Of a stretch of 64,000 nt of DNA, positions 55,131-64,000 are shown one piece after another. The notes under the pieces were generated by a model. That model had not been told where the DNA came from. It saw only the letters and a list, made by a program, of their open reading frames with translations, and made no database searches. Where the stretch lies: positions 16,446,001-16,510,000 of the forward strand of contig BSBM01000826.1 of the NCBI GenBank assembly GCA_027924585.1. Direction: 5' to 3'. The translations under genes were made by a program, and so were the position numbers. Origin of the DNA: Larix kaempferi. Lineage: Eukaryota; Streptophyta; Pinopsida; Pinales; Pinaceae. Numbering within the stretch: position 1 is the stretch's first letter; each line of letters opens with the position of its first letter.

Positions 55131-56845
55131 GTCTTTGTATTTGAGAATGATCGTGTGTGTATATTTGAGACAAACACTTGTGTTTGGATTGGGAAAATAG
55201 GTGTTGTGGTGAATTATTATGTCTTGAAAGAGGGTAACATTGCATGAATACTTGGATTGGGGTGGCTACCTCCACATCCCCATCTTAAGGAACTGGAAAT
55301 CAATGTTTAAGCATAGCTTGGGTAATGGTTAAAGACATAAGGAGGGGACTCCATAGTCCAAGGGAAAAGGAGAAGAACATAAAAATAGAATGAAAACCTT
55401 CACTCAGGGGAAGGAAGATTTGATGGGAACTCCCTAATAGAGTCATTAAATGTAACCTACGACTTAGTTTTAGGGCAAAACTAAGAAACCATAGAGTGAG
55501 TAAAGAAAGGATAAAAAAGACATTAGGTTAATTAAGGAGATATCTTTATTATGTTAATATGTGTCCATAGATCATTAAGATACTTCACTTAGGTTTTATG
55601 AGCAAGTATCAAAGGAAAGTAAACTAACAATCTAGGGTTAATTTATCAAAGATTCCTTTAGTGGGATAGAAACCCTAATGTTGAAAAATACAATGAAAAG
55701 TGTGGAAGGAACCTACCCAAGAAAATTCATTGTTATAGGTGTTGAATCTATTTAGGATTAAGAAGACAATTATTGCATTTCTCCCAAAGTGATCCACATC
55801 TTGAATGAACCTACATATGCAACTCAACTTTTTTGCAAAACAGTACCTATACCTAACTTCCAATACAAAGTAATATATCTACAAATAACACTAGATATAC
55901 TAACACAAAACATAAATCAATGAAAGTGTTGAGTACCAAGACCCAAGTTTGCTTAGGGTGATGATACCTCCCTTTCCCTAGTCTTTGTATTTGAGATGAC
56001 CATGTGTGTATATTTGAGACAAACACTTGTGTTTGGATCGGGAAAATAGGTGTTGTGGTGACATTGTGGTGAATTATTATCTCTTGAAAGAGGGTAACAT
56101 TGCATGAATACTTGGATTGGGGTGGCTACCTCCACATCCCCATCTTAAGGAACTGGAAATCAATTTTTAAGCATAGCTTGGGTAATGGTTAAAGACATAA
56201 GGAGGGGACTCCATAGTCCAAGGAAAAAGGAGAAGAACATAAAAATAGAAGGAAAACCTTCACTCGAGGGAAGGAATATTTGATGGGAACTTCCTAACAT
56301 AGTCATTAAATGTAACCTACCACTTAGTTTTAGGGAAAAACTAAAAAACCCTAGAGTGAGTAAATAAAGGAAAAAAAAGACATTAGGTTAATTAGGGATA
56401 TATCTTTATTATTATGTTAATATATGTCCATATATCATTAAGATACTTCACTTAGGTTTTACAAGAAATTATCAAAGGAAAGTAAACTAACAATCTAGGG
56501 TTAATTTATCAAAGATTCCTTTAGTGGGATAGAAACCCTAATGTTGAAAAATACAATGAAAAGTATGGAAGGAAACTACCCAAGAAAATTCATTGTTATA
56601 GGTGTTGAAGTTATTTAGGATTAAGAAGACAATTATTGCACGTCTCCCAGAGTGATCCACATCTTGAATGAACCTACATATGCAACTCAACTTTTCTGCA
56701 AAACAATACCTATACCTAACTTCCAATACAAAGTAATATATCTACAAATAACACTAGATATACTAACACAAAACATAAATCAATGAAAGTGTTGAGTACC
56801 AAGACCCAAGTTTGCTTAGGGTGATGATACCTCCCTTTCCCTAGT
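55131..56845. repeat. Tandem duplication, unit about 850-865 bp
   Basis: Copy one 55131-55980, copy two 55981-56845. Each starts GTCTTTGTATTTGAGA and ends TGATGATACCTCCCTTTCCC. The copies differ by scattered substitutions and small indels, for example an extra 11-bp GTGACATTGTG near 56060. A 62-codon minus-strand ORF (55675-55863, 56538-56726) occurs in both; no function recognised. Confidence 0.95.
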
Positions 56846-58799
56846 TGTGATAGAATCTCCATTAAGGTTCCAAGGTTGAATTGTCGAAGGTATGAGTGGA
56901 ACTATCTCCTTAATAATGCCTAAGATGAATCAACAAACCTTCAAGCTTGGATCCAATCTAATCACACGAGATCCCTATAGAGGTGGTGAAGGTGACATGT
57001 GCAATCAACCCTAGAGCATGGAAGAGGTTTAGGAAACTAGATCCATATTGATGCCAATCCAAGTGTGTATTCACAAGATAGGGTTTCCAAAATATGTTTT
57101 TCAAAGAGACTTTACAAAAATAAATCCAAGTCCATAGATAGCCAAGGGAATGACCTTAAGGCATAGTTGTACATTAGGTTACCTATTGGAGCACTTGAGT
57201 TATACATCATAATTTTACCACATAATTTGAGTCCATACCTACGATTATGCAACATTGTGTCATGAATTTATAAGCCCAAAGTGCTCTTACCATAATTATT
57301 GACTTAACGAGACTTATGGGCTCAAAACGAGAACTCGAGCTAAAAAACCCATAGTTTGCATAAAAAACACCAAAACCAAACCCAAAATGAAAAATAGTAA
57401 TACTAGTAACTAGCACTCTTTTCAATGTTTTAATGCTTTGAAAAAGAAAACATATTTTAATATTCTTGTTTTCACCATTTTAATTTAATTATTATTTATT
57501 ATTTGTATTTAATTTCATTATTTATTTTTACAAACTATATTTTCATTTTGAAATCCTTACCCATGCGCTGAAATTGGACCATTAATTATGCCACTTTCTT
57601 CGCCACCAACCTACTATACAAATGCAGTAGGTTGAATTCAATACAATCCGTGCATCCAATACCATTAGAATTGAAAATGAGCATGGTTAAAATTGAAAAT
57701 ACAATGACCATGAAAAAGCCTTCATACACTCATTGCCTACAAGGCTACAGCTGTTGCTTGAGTGCTATGACGAGTCTCTCTTGTAGACATCAATGTGCTT
57801 AATATTCCTAGGAGTTGTCATTGCATTGCCCTAAACAAGTGTTAAATAATAAATTTTCTTTGGAATTGTAATCATAATCTGCAGTAAAATAACGTGCTTG
57901 CAAATTCATTTAAAAGGAAAACCTTAATTTTTTATTACTTTGTAAACTGTGTATTGGGAATTTTGACAATTAGTTTTCATTGGCTTTCCTTGAAGTTTTT
58001 AAAGACATTCCACATGATTAGTGATATCAAAATTGAATATTTTCTTAAGAATATATAATAGAATGAAATATAAAGATCATAAGTGGTTTTCAAATATAAA
58101 AATTATGAAATGAAATAAATATTAAATGAAGAAGATATGAAATCATTCCTCGACATGTTACCCACGCGTGGTGAAAGCATTTTTGCCCGAATTTAAAATG
58201 TAAATTAATTAAATAAAATAATAATTACAAAGTCCTTGGCTAACATTTATATTAAAAATATTTATAAAATACTAATGTCAAAATAAAGAAGTTATTCAAA
58301 TAATTAATAATTTGAATTTTTTTTTTTATTAAAATGGTAAAACTGATCATAAATCATCATTACATGTTATTGAAAATTTTTATTTGATTCATCCACTTGA
58401 AACACTACTATTAACCGAGAAAGACCAAATCTGAGCTAATCATAAATAATTTTATATCTTACTTGAGAATCAAGTAACAATTTGAATACTATGTTTATTT
58501 TATTTTTAAATTTTTTTTTTTTTTAAATATCAGTATCAATAATCATTTAAATATATTATACTTTAAAATTTCTCTTAATAGAGAATTTTTATTAAATAAT
58601 AAAATTCTGAAAAGTGTCAATCTAATATATTAAATTATATAAATAATTTTTTTATTAGTGCTTATAATCTAATATGGGGGAGATGTGTAACATAATGTCT
58701 TCATGTTTGCACCAAAAATAAAAAAAGTAATTAGATTTTTTTATGTCGGCTTACAAAATAAATAAAAAATTTAAAACCAAATAAAAAGTCATTAAAAAA
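56846..58799. other. Unassigned AT-rich sequence
   Basis: No supported gene, RNA or repeat border. 57430-58799 is very AT-rich with homopolymer runs. Confidence 0.5.
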
Positions 58800-61115
58800 T
58801 AACACCTCAAGAAATTGGATACCTCTTGGTGCTTGAGAGATCCGCATTTAGGATGGATCTATGCTGGTATAATATAATTTATAGTTATAATTTAAAGTTT
58901 TGTTTAGTGGGTGTAGCTTCTAAGTGGTTGTAAGGAAAATTCTTACATCTTTAAATTAATTTGAAGTTGTATATATGCATGTACATGTATACAAGTAGTA
59001 GAAAGGTATGACAAAACCAAACCAACATTTGTCACTTAAGATCCGACACGATTCTGGTGGTAATGTATAGCCTTATTTTATGATGATGATAATGATGATG
59101 CTACTTATTAATGTTTACTAAGACCAACTTTGGTAAGACCTTAGAAAAGGTAAGGAGTCGCTTGGTTTTCTTTAGAATTTTTTTTTGTGTTATAAAAGCA
59201 TTCCTATATCACCATAGTTGTGTTGAGTTACAATTTTAGGAATGCTAGTATTGTAGCAAATATTTTGAAATTGCACTATAATGTGAGTGTATGGAGGGCA
59301 TTGTATGAGAAATTGATTTTCATATCCATCCTTGTTGATGTTACAAAGACGACAAATTATTTCATCCAACGACATTTTAGGAATAGTACAACACCTTGTT
59401 TTACTATGGAGCTCATGAGAGTTTGTTCTTATTTAAGAATGTTGATTTTCTTTTTTACGACTAGTTAAAAAAAATATACTTTTCATTTTCTAAATTATGG
59501 TTGATCACCTCCTTATAATATCTTAATTTTCTCTCACCTTCTAATTCTTATCAATCACAACTTCTGGCTAAATTTAGATGCAATAAAAATTTTAATATTA
59601 TGCTTTTAAATGTAATAATGCTTTTAGATTATGAAGCAATATTAGGAAGCATATTTCTAGTCATAGTCATGATCCCAATGGAATAGAGACTCACTTATAT
59701 GTGTGGGTTAATTTTTATTTTGTTTGGCTTATCAACAACTCAATAAAAGTAACATGTCACAAAGTTGGATTTGAAACTAGATAGGGAGGGTAAAATTTTC
59801 TTTGCATCACTCAAGTAACACCCAATTGACCTTATGTATGTCCATGCATTAACTTTAAAGTTGAAAATGTAAAAAATAATAATTCCATTTTTATTTAAAA
59901 TATACGGAAACATAAATAAATTAAAAATATAGTGAGGTGATCATAAAAAAAAATGGCATGATCACCTGCCCGACGTTAGGTAGTCGTGCAGGATGGGATT
60001 TGGTAAGAAGACCGATATGGAGTTGGAAGGTGCAAGGCACTTCTATTTTAGACATCCCCCAATTTCAAGGATGAGGAATGAGTAAGAAAAGGATTATCTA
60101 TTGAAAGGATTTGTGGAATGCTAGTACCCAAACCTGGAAGGAGAGATGATCCATTGCTTGTAAGTTAACCTTATCCTCTATGGATATACATGTTATTATG
60201 GAGATTATCAGCCTTATTCCACATGAGGAAATTTTCAAAGTGAATATTGATATTCCTAGCCCCTTTTGGGGCGATTGGGAATGGATTTTTGGGTGCCCCT
60301 TGTTTCGATATGATTCTAATAGGTTGTACCTTCTTCTTCATAAGCAACATGAGATTATCTCTATTCTTAATTCATGATGGGTGTCTAATGACGCAGAGAG
60401 AAGGTGGATCAAGAGATTGCATAATGTGTGCATAATACAGGTGAGCTACAAGCTCTGGGTGTTTGCATGGATAATGATTTACCAAGGCCTTACTACCAAG
60501 GTACGACTTCCAAAAAGTGGTCTCTCAGATGGACTTTTCCCTTCCTGCCTCAAAGTTGGAAACAATTAAGCATATCTTCTGGGAATTCTCTTTTGCTAGT
60601 TCTTGTTGGGAATTTGTTCAATCTGAGCATGCAACCTTTTTGCAAGGGAGGTTACATTGAAGAACAATTCTACTCGGTGATGTTGGAGCTCTGGTATGAT
60701 CTTCAATTCGTGGTATTTGAAACTTCCTTAGGGTTTCAACATTGTTTGTTCTTTGGAAGCTTTGATGCAAATATGTTTTTGATGAGATTAGTTATTTATC
60801 TATGTTTTGTCAACTATGGAAAGTTGAGATGAGAATGAAATTGTTAGCTAAAGGTTTTTATTAATTAAAGAGGTTAAGGGATTGGAACCAGATGCATACT
60901 TTGATTTGATTTATGTTTTAGTCTTTCTGAGAAAGAGGATGTAAATATCTTTTTAGTTTTTTCTATTTTTGAATATGAGGATGTGGTTTCCTTTGTGCAT
61001 ACTCTCCTATTGTATTATATTTTCTCCTTTGTAAATATTTAATGTAGCCAGCATAGATCCATCTTAAACCCAGATCTATCAAGCATTAAGAGGGATCCAA
61101 TTTCTTGTGGTGTAA
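58800..61115. mobile_element. DNA-transposon-like element with 65-bp terminal inverted repeats
   Basis: 58803-58867 and 61048-61112 are inverted copies, 65 bp each, no gaps, 56 of 65 matching by my count. Ends read CACCTCAAGAAATTGGAT and, inverted, CACCACAAGAAATTGGAT. TAA lies on both sides (58800-58802, 61113-61115), a 3-bp target duplication, as expected for CACTA or PIF/Harbinger types; the CAC(C)-CAAGAAA end is closer to CACTA. No transposase is visible in the 2.2 kb interior, so it would be non-autonomous. The interior carries a reverse-transcriptase zinc-binding fragment. Confidence 0.7.
60110..60960 (+). pseudogene. LINE-like reverse-transcriptase zinc-binding (zf-RVT) fragment
   Basis: Plus-strand frames contain YKLWVFAWIMIYQGLTTKVR followed by LPKSGLSDGL and, after frameshifts, LETIKHIFWEFSFASSCWEF: the pattern of the zf-RVT domain at the C-terminus of plant LINE ORF2 proteins. 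Upstream (60180-60380) DIPSPFWGDWEWIFG, RYDSNRLYLLLHKQ and, past a stop, NDAERRWIKRL are compatible with the preceding LINE region; downstream LWKL and KVEMRMKLLAKGFY also fit. RT and endonuclease domains are absent. Several frameshifts and stops. It sits inside the TIR element, so it is either cargo or the remains of an earlier insertion. Confidence 0.6.
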
Positions 61116-61768
61116 ATTTTTTATCTTTTTTTTACACATACAAAAAAATTTAATTACTTTTCATTTTATTTTAATCTTTTATTTTATGAGCCTACATGAT
61201 TTTACTTTTAATTACTTTTTACTTTTGGTATAACACTACGTTACGTGAAAATATATCCCCCATACTGGGATGTAGAGAACCTCGCTCCTCTCGATGCAAA
61301 TATAAAAAGTAATTTTTAATTAAAAAATTAAATTTCAAATAATTTAAATTTTAATTATTTAAAAAAGATAAAAATAAATTTTGAAAATGAAAAATAACAT
61401 TTAAAAAAGAGCTGATATTTTTTTAAATAAAAAAATAAAAAAATTCAAACAATAACAATAAATAAAAACTACAGTAATATTAAAAAAAAACTCGTTTTCT
61501 ATTATAAAAAGATTATTATGTTTAACATTGTATTTATTTATTTATTTTCATATTTATATACCAAAACATTTAAAACAATACTTCAATTATAAAATGATTA
61601 AAGAATTAAAAAACAACATTTAATTTTTTTTTTAAATCATATTTTATGATTAAGAATATATATATATATATACATATCTTAAAAAGTGTTGATATTTTAT
61701 GATTAAAAGGATTCAAATGAAGTCGAAAACCTACCTTGAAAAAAAGGACTTTGAAGATTTCTCGTTAA
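61116..61768. other. AT-rich spacer
   Basis: Nothing recognised; long A/T runs and a TA repeat near 61655-61672. Confidence 0.5.
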
Positions 61769-61785
61769 GTTGATAACTATGACCC

Positions 61786-62009
61786 GTAGGGGTGTAGCTC
61801 AACTGGTGATTCACTTGATATGGAGGAAATGTTGTAAATGGAGGTCATGAGTTCAAATCACCTCAGCTTATCCGTGCCCCATGCCTTGCGGGTTGTGTGG
61901 GTGCACTTAGGGATATAGTGGTAGCGGACGAGATTGGACCCCTAGACCCCGTGTCACGCGAGTACTAACCCCATCCCAGTTGTCAATCCCCCTAGTTACA
62001 CAAAAAAAG
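61786..62009 (+). mobile_element. tRNA-derived SINE, 224 bp
   Basis: The head has a perfect RNA polymerase III A box TAGCTCAACTGG (about 61795-61806) and B box GTTCAAATC (about 61852-61860), the internal promoter of tRNA genes and SINEs. It is followed by a non-tRNA body (GCCTTGCGGGTTGTGTGGGT, CCCCATCCCAGTTGTCAATC) and an A-rich end CACAAAAAAAG. Direct repeats GTTGATAACTATGACCC (61769-61785) and GTTGATAACTATGAACCC (62010-62027) flank it: a target duplication made by LINE-type reverse transcription. It codes for nothing. Confidence 0.9.
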
Positions 62010-62027
62010 GTTGATAACTATGAACCC

Positions 62028-63120
62028 TTTTTACCAGCCTGCAGTACATTTGTTACCATAATATTAGAAAGGGTTAAGGGATATGTGACCTATTTTACCT
62101 CATAAATAGAAACCCTAATATATTTGAGTTATCATGGAGATTTGTAATGAAGCATACTAAGTAAATATGTGGTAAATATGCACCCATTGATTTTTCACCC
62201 TAAACTAAACCCATGAATTAAGAAATACCCCAAACTAGTGCTCTAATGGTTAAAATGAACCAAACTAGCAAACAAAGGCTAAAATTGATGATAAGGAAGG
62301 TGTCAAAGTACCCTACCAAAGTGTTGGACATCCCTAAAAGGTCACACATATAGGACAAGGTAGGGAAAACTCATGGAAGGTGGTTCAACACATAAGAACA
62401 ATAGAGACACATGATGCCATCATCATGTGGATCATGTGTATACATAACATAGGAGGGGACTACACATCGTACCTCTAAGTGGGTAGGCATATATGGATAT
62501 AAATCCAATGAGAAATTCATACATGCTACAATATTGTTACTAAAATGTGGAATAATACCATGATGGAGAGGAAGAAATACATGTAATTGAAAGCATGCAT
62601 GGTGAAGTGTTGAAGAGGAAAATGTAGTTGAGGTTAGTTATCCATTGGAAATGAACCCAAAGGAGATTTCACAATTGAATGATGGTAAAATTATTAATAA
62701 AGACGCGAAGAATAAACATTTAAGTGGTTGCATGCATGGAGGTTGGTTTGAGAGGTACAACAAAGATAACTCCTATGTTACATTGTGAAAGAGAAGTGAT
62801 GAAGGAAAAAAAGGAAATGAGAAATGAAATGATTTCCATATGAAGGAATTAGAGTTACCACTAGGGAATATCATTATTCACTAACCAGACTTAGGGAACA
62901 ATTTTTGTATCCTTCACATCAACACTAAACCATATGTAGGTATGATCTCACCCTTTCGATGGGAACATTTAACCTCCTAATGACCATTGGTTATCATTGA
63001 AATTTCTTTTATATTCAACAACTTTCACATGGTATTTTACTATTGTAGCTACACATAAATCAACACAAAAATAATCATGACAATTGAAACTTTCCATGGA
63101 CAACTCTTCCAATAGTACTT
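62028..63120. other. Unassigned sequence
   Basis: No supported feature. AT-rich, with a small palindromic patch near 62410-62440 (CATGATG...CATCATG). Confidence 0.5.
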
Positions 63121-63475
63121 TGTTAGGGTCCTGGCCTACCCCCCTAATTTATTAACGTACAAGGCCATAAGGCCCATTAATTATTTAGTGGGTAGTGTCT
63201 TAATGTAAAAGGGCATTCCTTATTGAATAAAGGCCCCTAGGTGGTTGACCCTCATTAATAGTGGGGCCACAAGAAGTTAGGCCTTTGGCTATTGAAACAA
63301 TATATATAGAGTTGTAAGTTATGTAATTTGAGTCAAGAATTGTCATTGTATTTGGACATTTTCTCTTGGAGGTTTCCCCTTTGAAGAGGCAAGTGAACAT
63401 AGCTATCTATTTTATCTATTCTCTCTTGTGTTTTTTATTTTTTTTCTCTAATTTTTTGGGTTTATGTATTTTACA
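63121..63475 (+). repeat. 5' LTR of an element leaving the window, 355 bp
   Basis: Starts TGTTAGGGTCCTGG and ends TATGTATTTTACA, followed by a PBS. TATA box AATATATATAGAG at about 63299-63311. The minus-strand ORF 63200-63400 lies over it and is chance. Left flank TACTT would be the target duplication; the right partner is outside. Confidence 0.75.
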
Positions 63476-63477
63476 AG

Positions 63478-63493
63478 TGGTATCAAATCTCTT
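63478..63493 (+). promoter_or_regulatory. Primer-binding site, partly decayed
   Basis: TGGTATCAAATCTCTT two bases after the LTR; matches the iMet primer site for the first eight bases. Confidence 0.7.
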
Positions 63494-64000
63494 TCTTGGG
63501 CCAAAAAGGAATATTTTTTAATGGTAGGGTTTGGGTCTTTCAAACGATTCATCTTGGAATTTCACTCAAAATTTGTTTCTACAACATTTTAGGGTCTAAA
63601 ATGTTTAGGTTACATAAGATATACTGAAACATCTTGTTTCAAAATTTTAGCCTTCAGTTCGCTATAATTATGGAGATACACTTTGTGTAAGTTAGGACTT
63701 TTTACTAATCCAAAAAGTTTCACACCTTTCCGAGTCTAAAATCTATAGGTTACAAAAAGGAGACACATAAGTAACCTGCCTCAAAATTTCAGCTTCTAAG
63801 TTACTACACTTTCAGAGATATGCTCTATGTAAGTTAGGAATTTGGAATGGCCCAAAAACTAGGCTTAAACAAGTGTTCTGGGAAAAACTAGCCTTAAACA
63901 GGTTGTAATAAGGATATAAGTAGTTAGGGCCAAAATTCATTAGGTCTTGGTCCACTATACATTCGCATATAAGCCCTTTGTATGTTAGGTTTTTTTACTA
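63494..64000 (+). other. Leader of the right-edge element, with internal repeat
   Basis: Two related blocks, about 63589-63690 and 63729-63840, share the order GTCTAAAAT...TAGGTTACA...TTTCAAAATTT(T/C)AGC...TATGGAGATA/CAGAGATATG. No coding frame starts before the window ends. Confidence 0.5.

Noticed and set aside
61791-61865. A functional tRNA gene at the SINE head
   Set aside because: A and B boxes are present but the anticodon and acceptor stems do not pair, and the flanking target duplication and A-rich tail show a SINE.

Overview
This is a 64 kb stretch of nuclear DNA from a large-genome land plant. It is AT-rich and built almost entirely of retrotransposons of Ty3/gypsy and Ty1/copia type, carrying plant primer-binding sites (tRNA-iMet type, TGGTATCAGAGC) and plant-type LTR ends. 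A conifer or other gymnosperm is my best guess, from the mix of deep nesting, very long LTRs and decayed chromoviruses, but nothing in the sequence proves it. I found no convincing host protein-coding gene.

Left part (1-10362): the 3' end of a plus-strand LTR element (1-~921); a probable LTR (1670-2581) abutting a minus-strand copia fragment (gag 2582-3253, PBS 3292-3307, 5' LTR 3310-5171); a small gag-only, non-autonomous-looking element (5188-8169) whose right LTR has grown by a tandem duplication and a long CT microsatellite; and a decayed minus-strand retropepsin region (9480-10362).

Core (10363-51555): one nested stack. The base is a minus-strand Ty3/gypsy element with LTRs at 10368-11576 and 50652-51550, and the same 5-bp target duplication ATTGG on both sides. 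Into it went (a) a plus-strand Ty3 element (15016-23641, TSD TTCCA) which split the base element's protease, and which itself holds a truncated gag-only minus element (17843-~21580) and a solo LTR (21870-23328, TSD TTGAT); (b) a plus-strand Ty3-like element (24419-~43110) with an unusual order of gag, several zinc knuckles, an RGG-rich stretch, protease and a second gag-like domain; (c) inside (b), a very young full-length minus-strand chromovirus (28374-42288, TSD ATGAC) with 4507-bp LTRs differing at about four sites and an intact 1563-codon polyprotein; (d) a plus-strand copia element (43118-50314, TSD GCTAG) with near-identical LTRs but a damaged pol and a 1.2 kb tandem-repeat tail. The base element's gag is therefore in pieces at 50315-50461 and 23647-24418, its protease straddles 23647 and 15010, and RT, RNase H and integrase run on to 11569.

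Right part (51556-64000): 3.5 kb with no clear feature, an ~850-bp tandem duplication (55131-56845), a 2.3 kb element with 65-bp terminal inverted repeats and a TAA target duplication (58803-61112) that encloses a decayed reverse-transcriptase zinc-binding (LINE-like) fragment, a tRNA-derived SINE with a target duplication of about 17 bp (61786-62009), and the 5' LTR, PBS and leader of another plus-strand LTR element running off the right edge (63121-64000).

Among these elements only the chromovirus at 28374-42288 looks capable of encoding its own machinery. The others are dead, partial or non-autonomous, and the main biological content is the insertion history they record.
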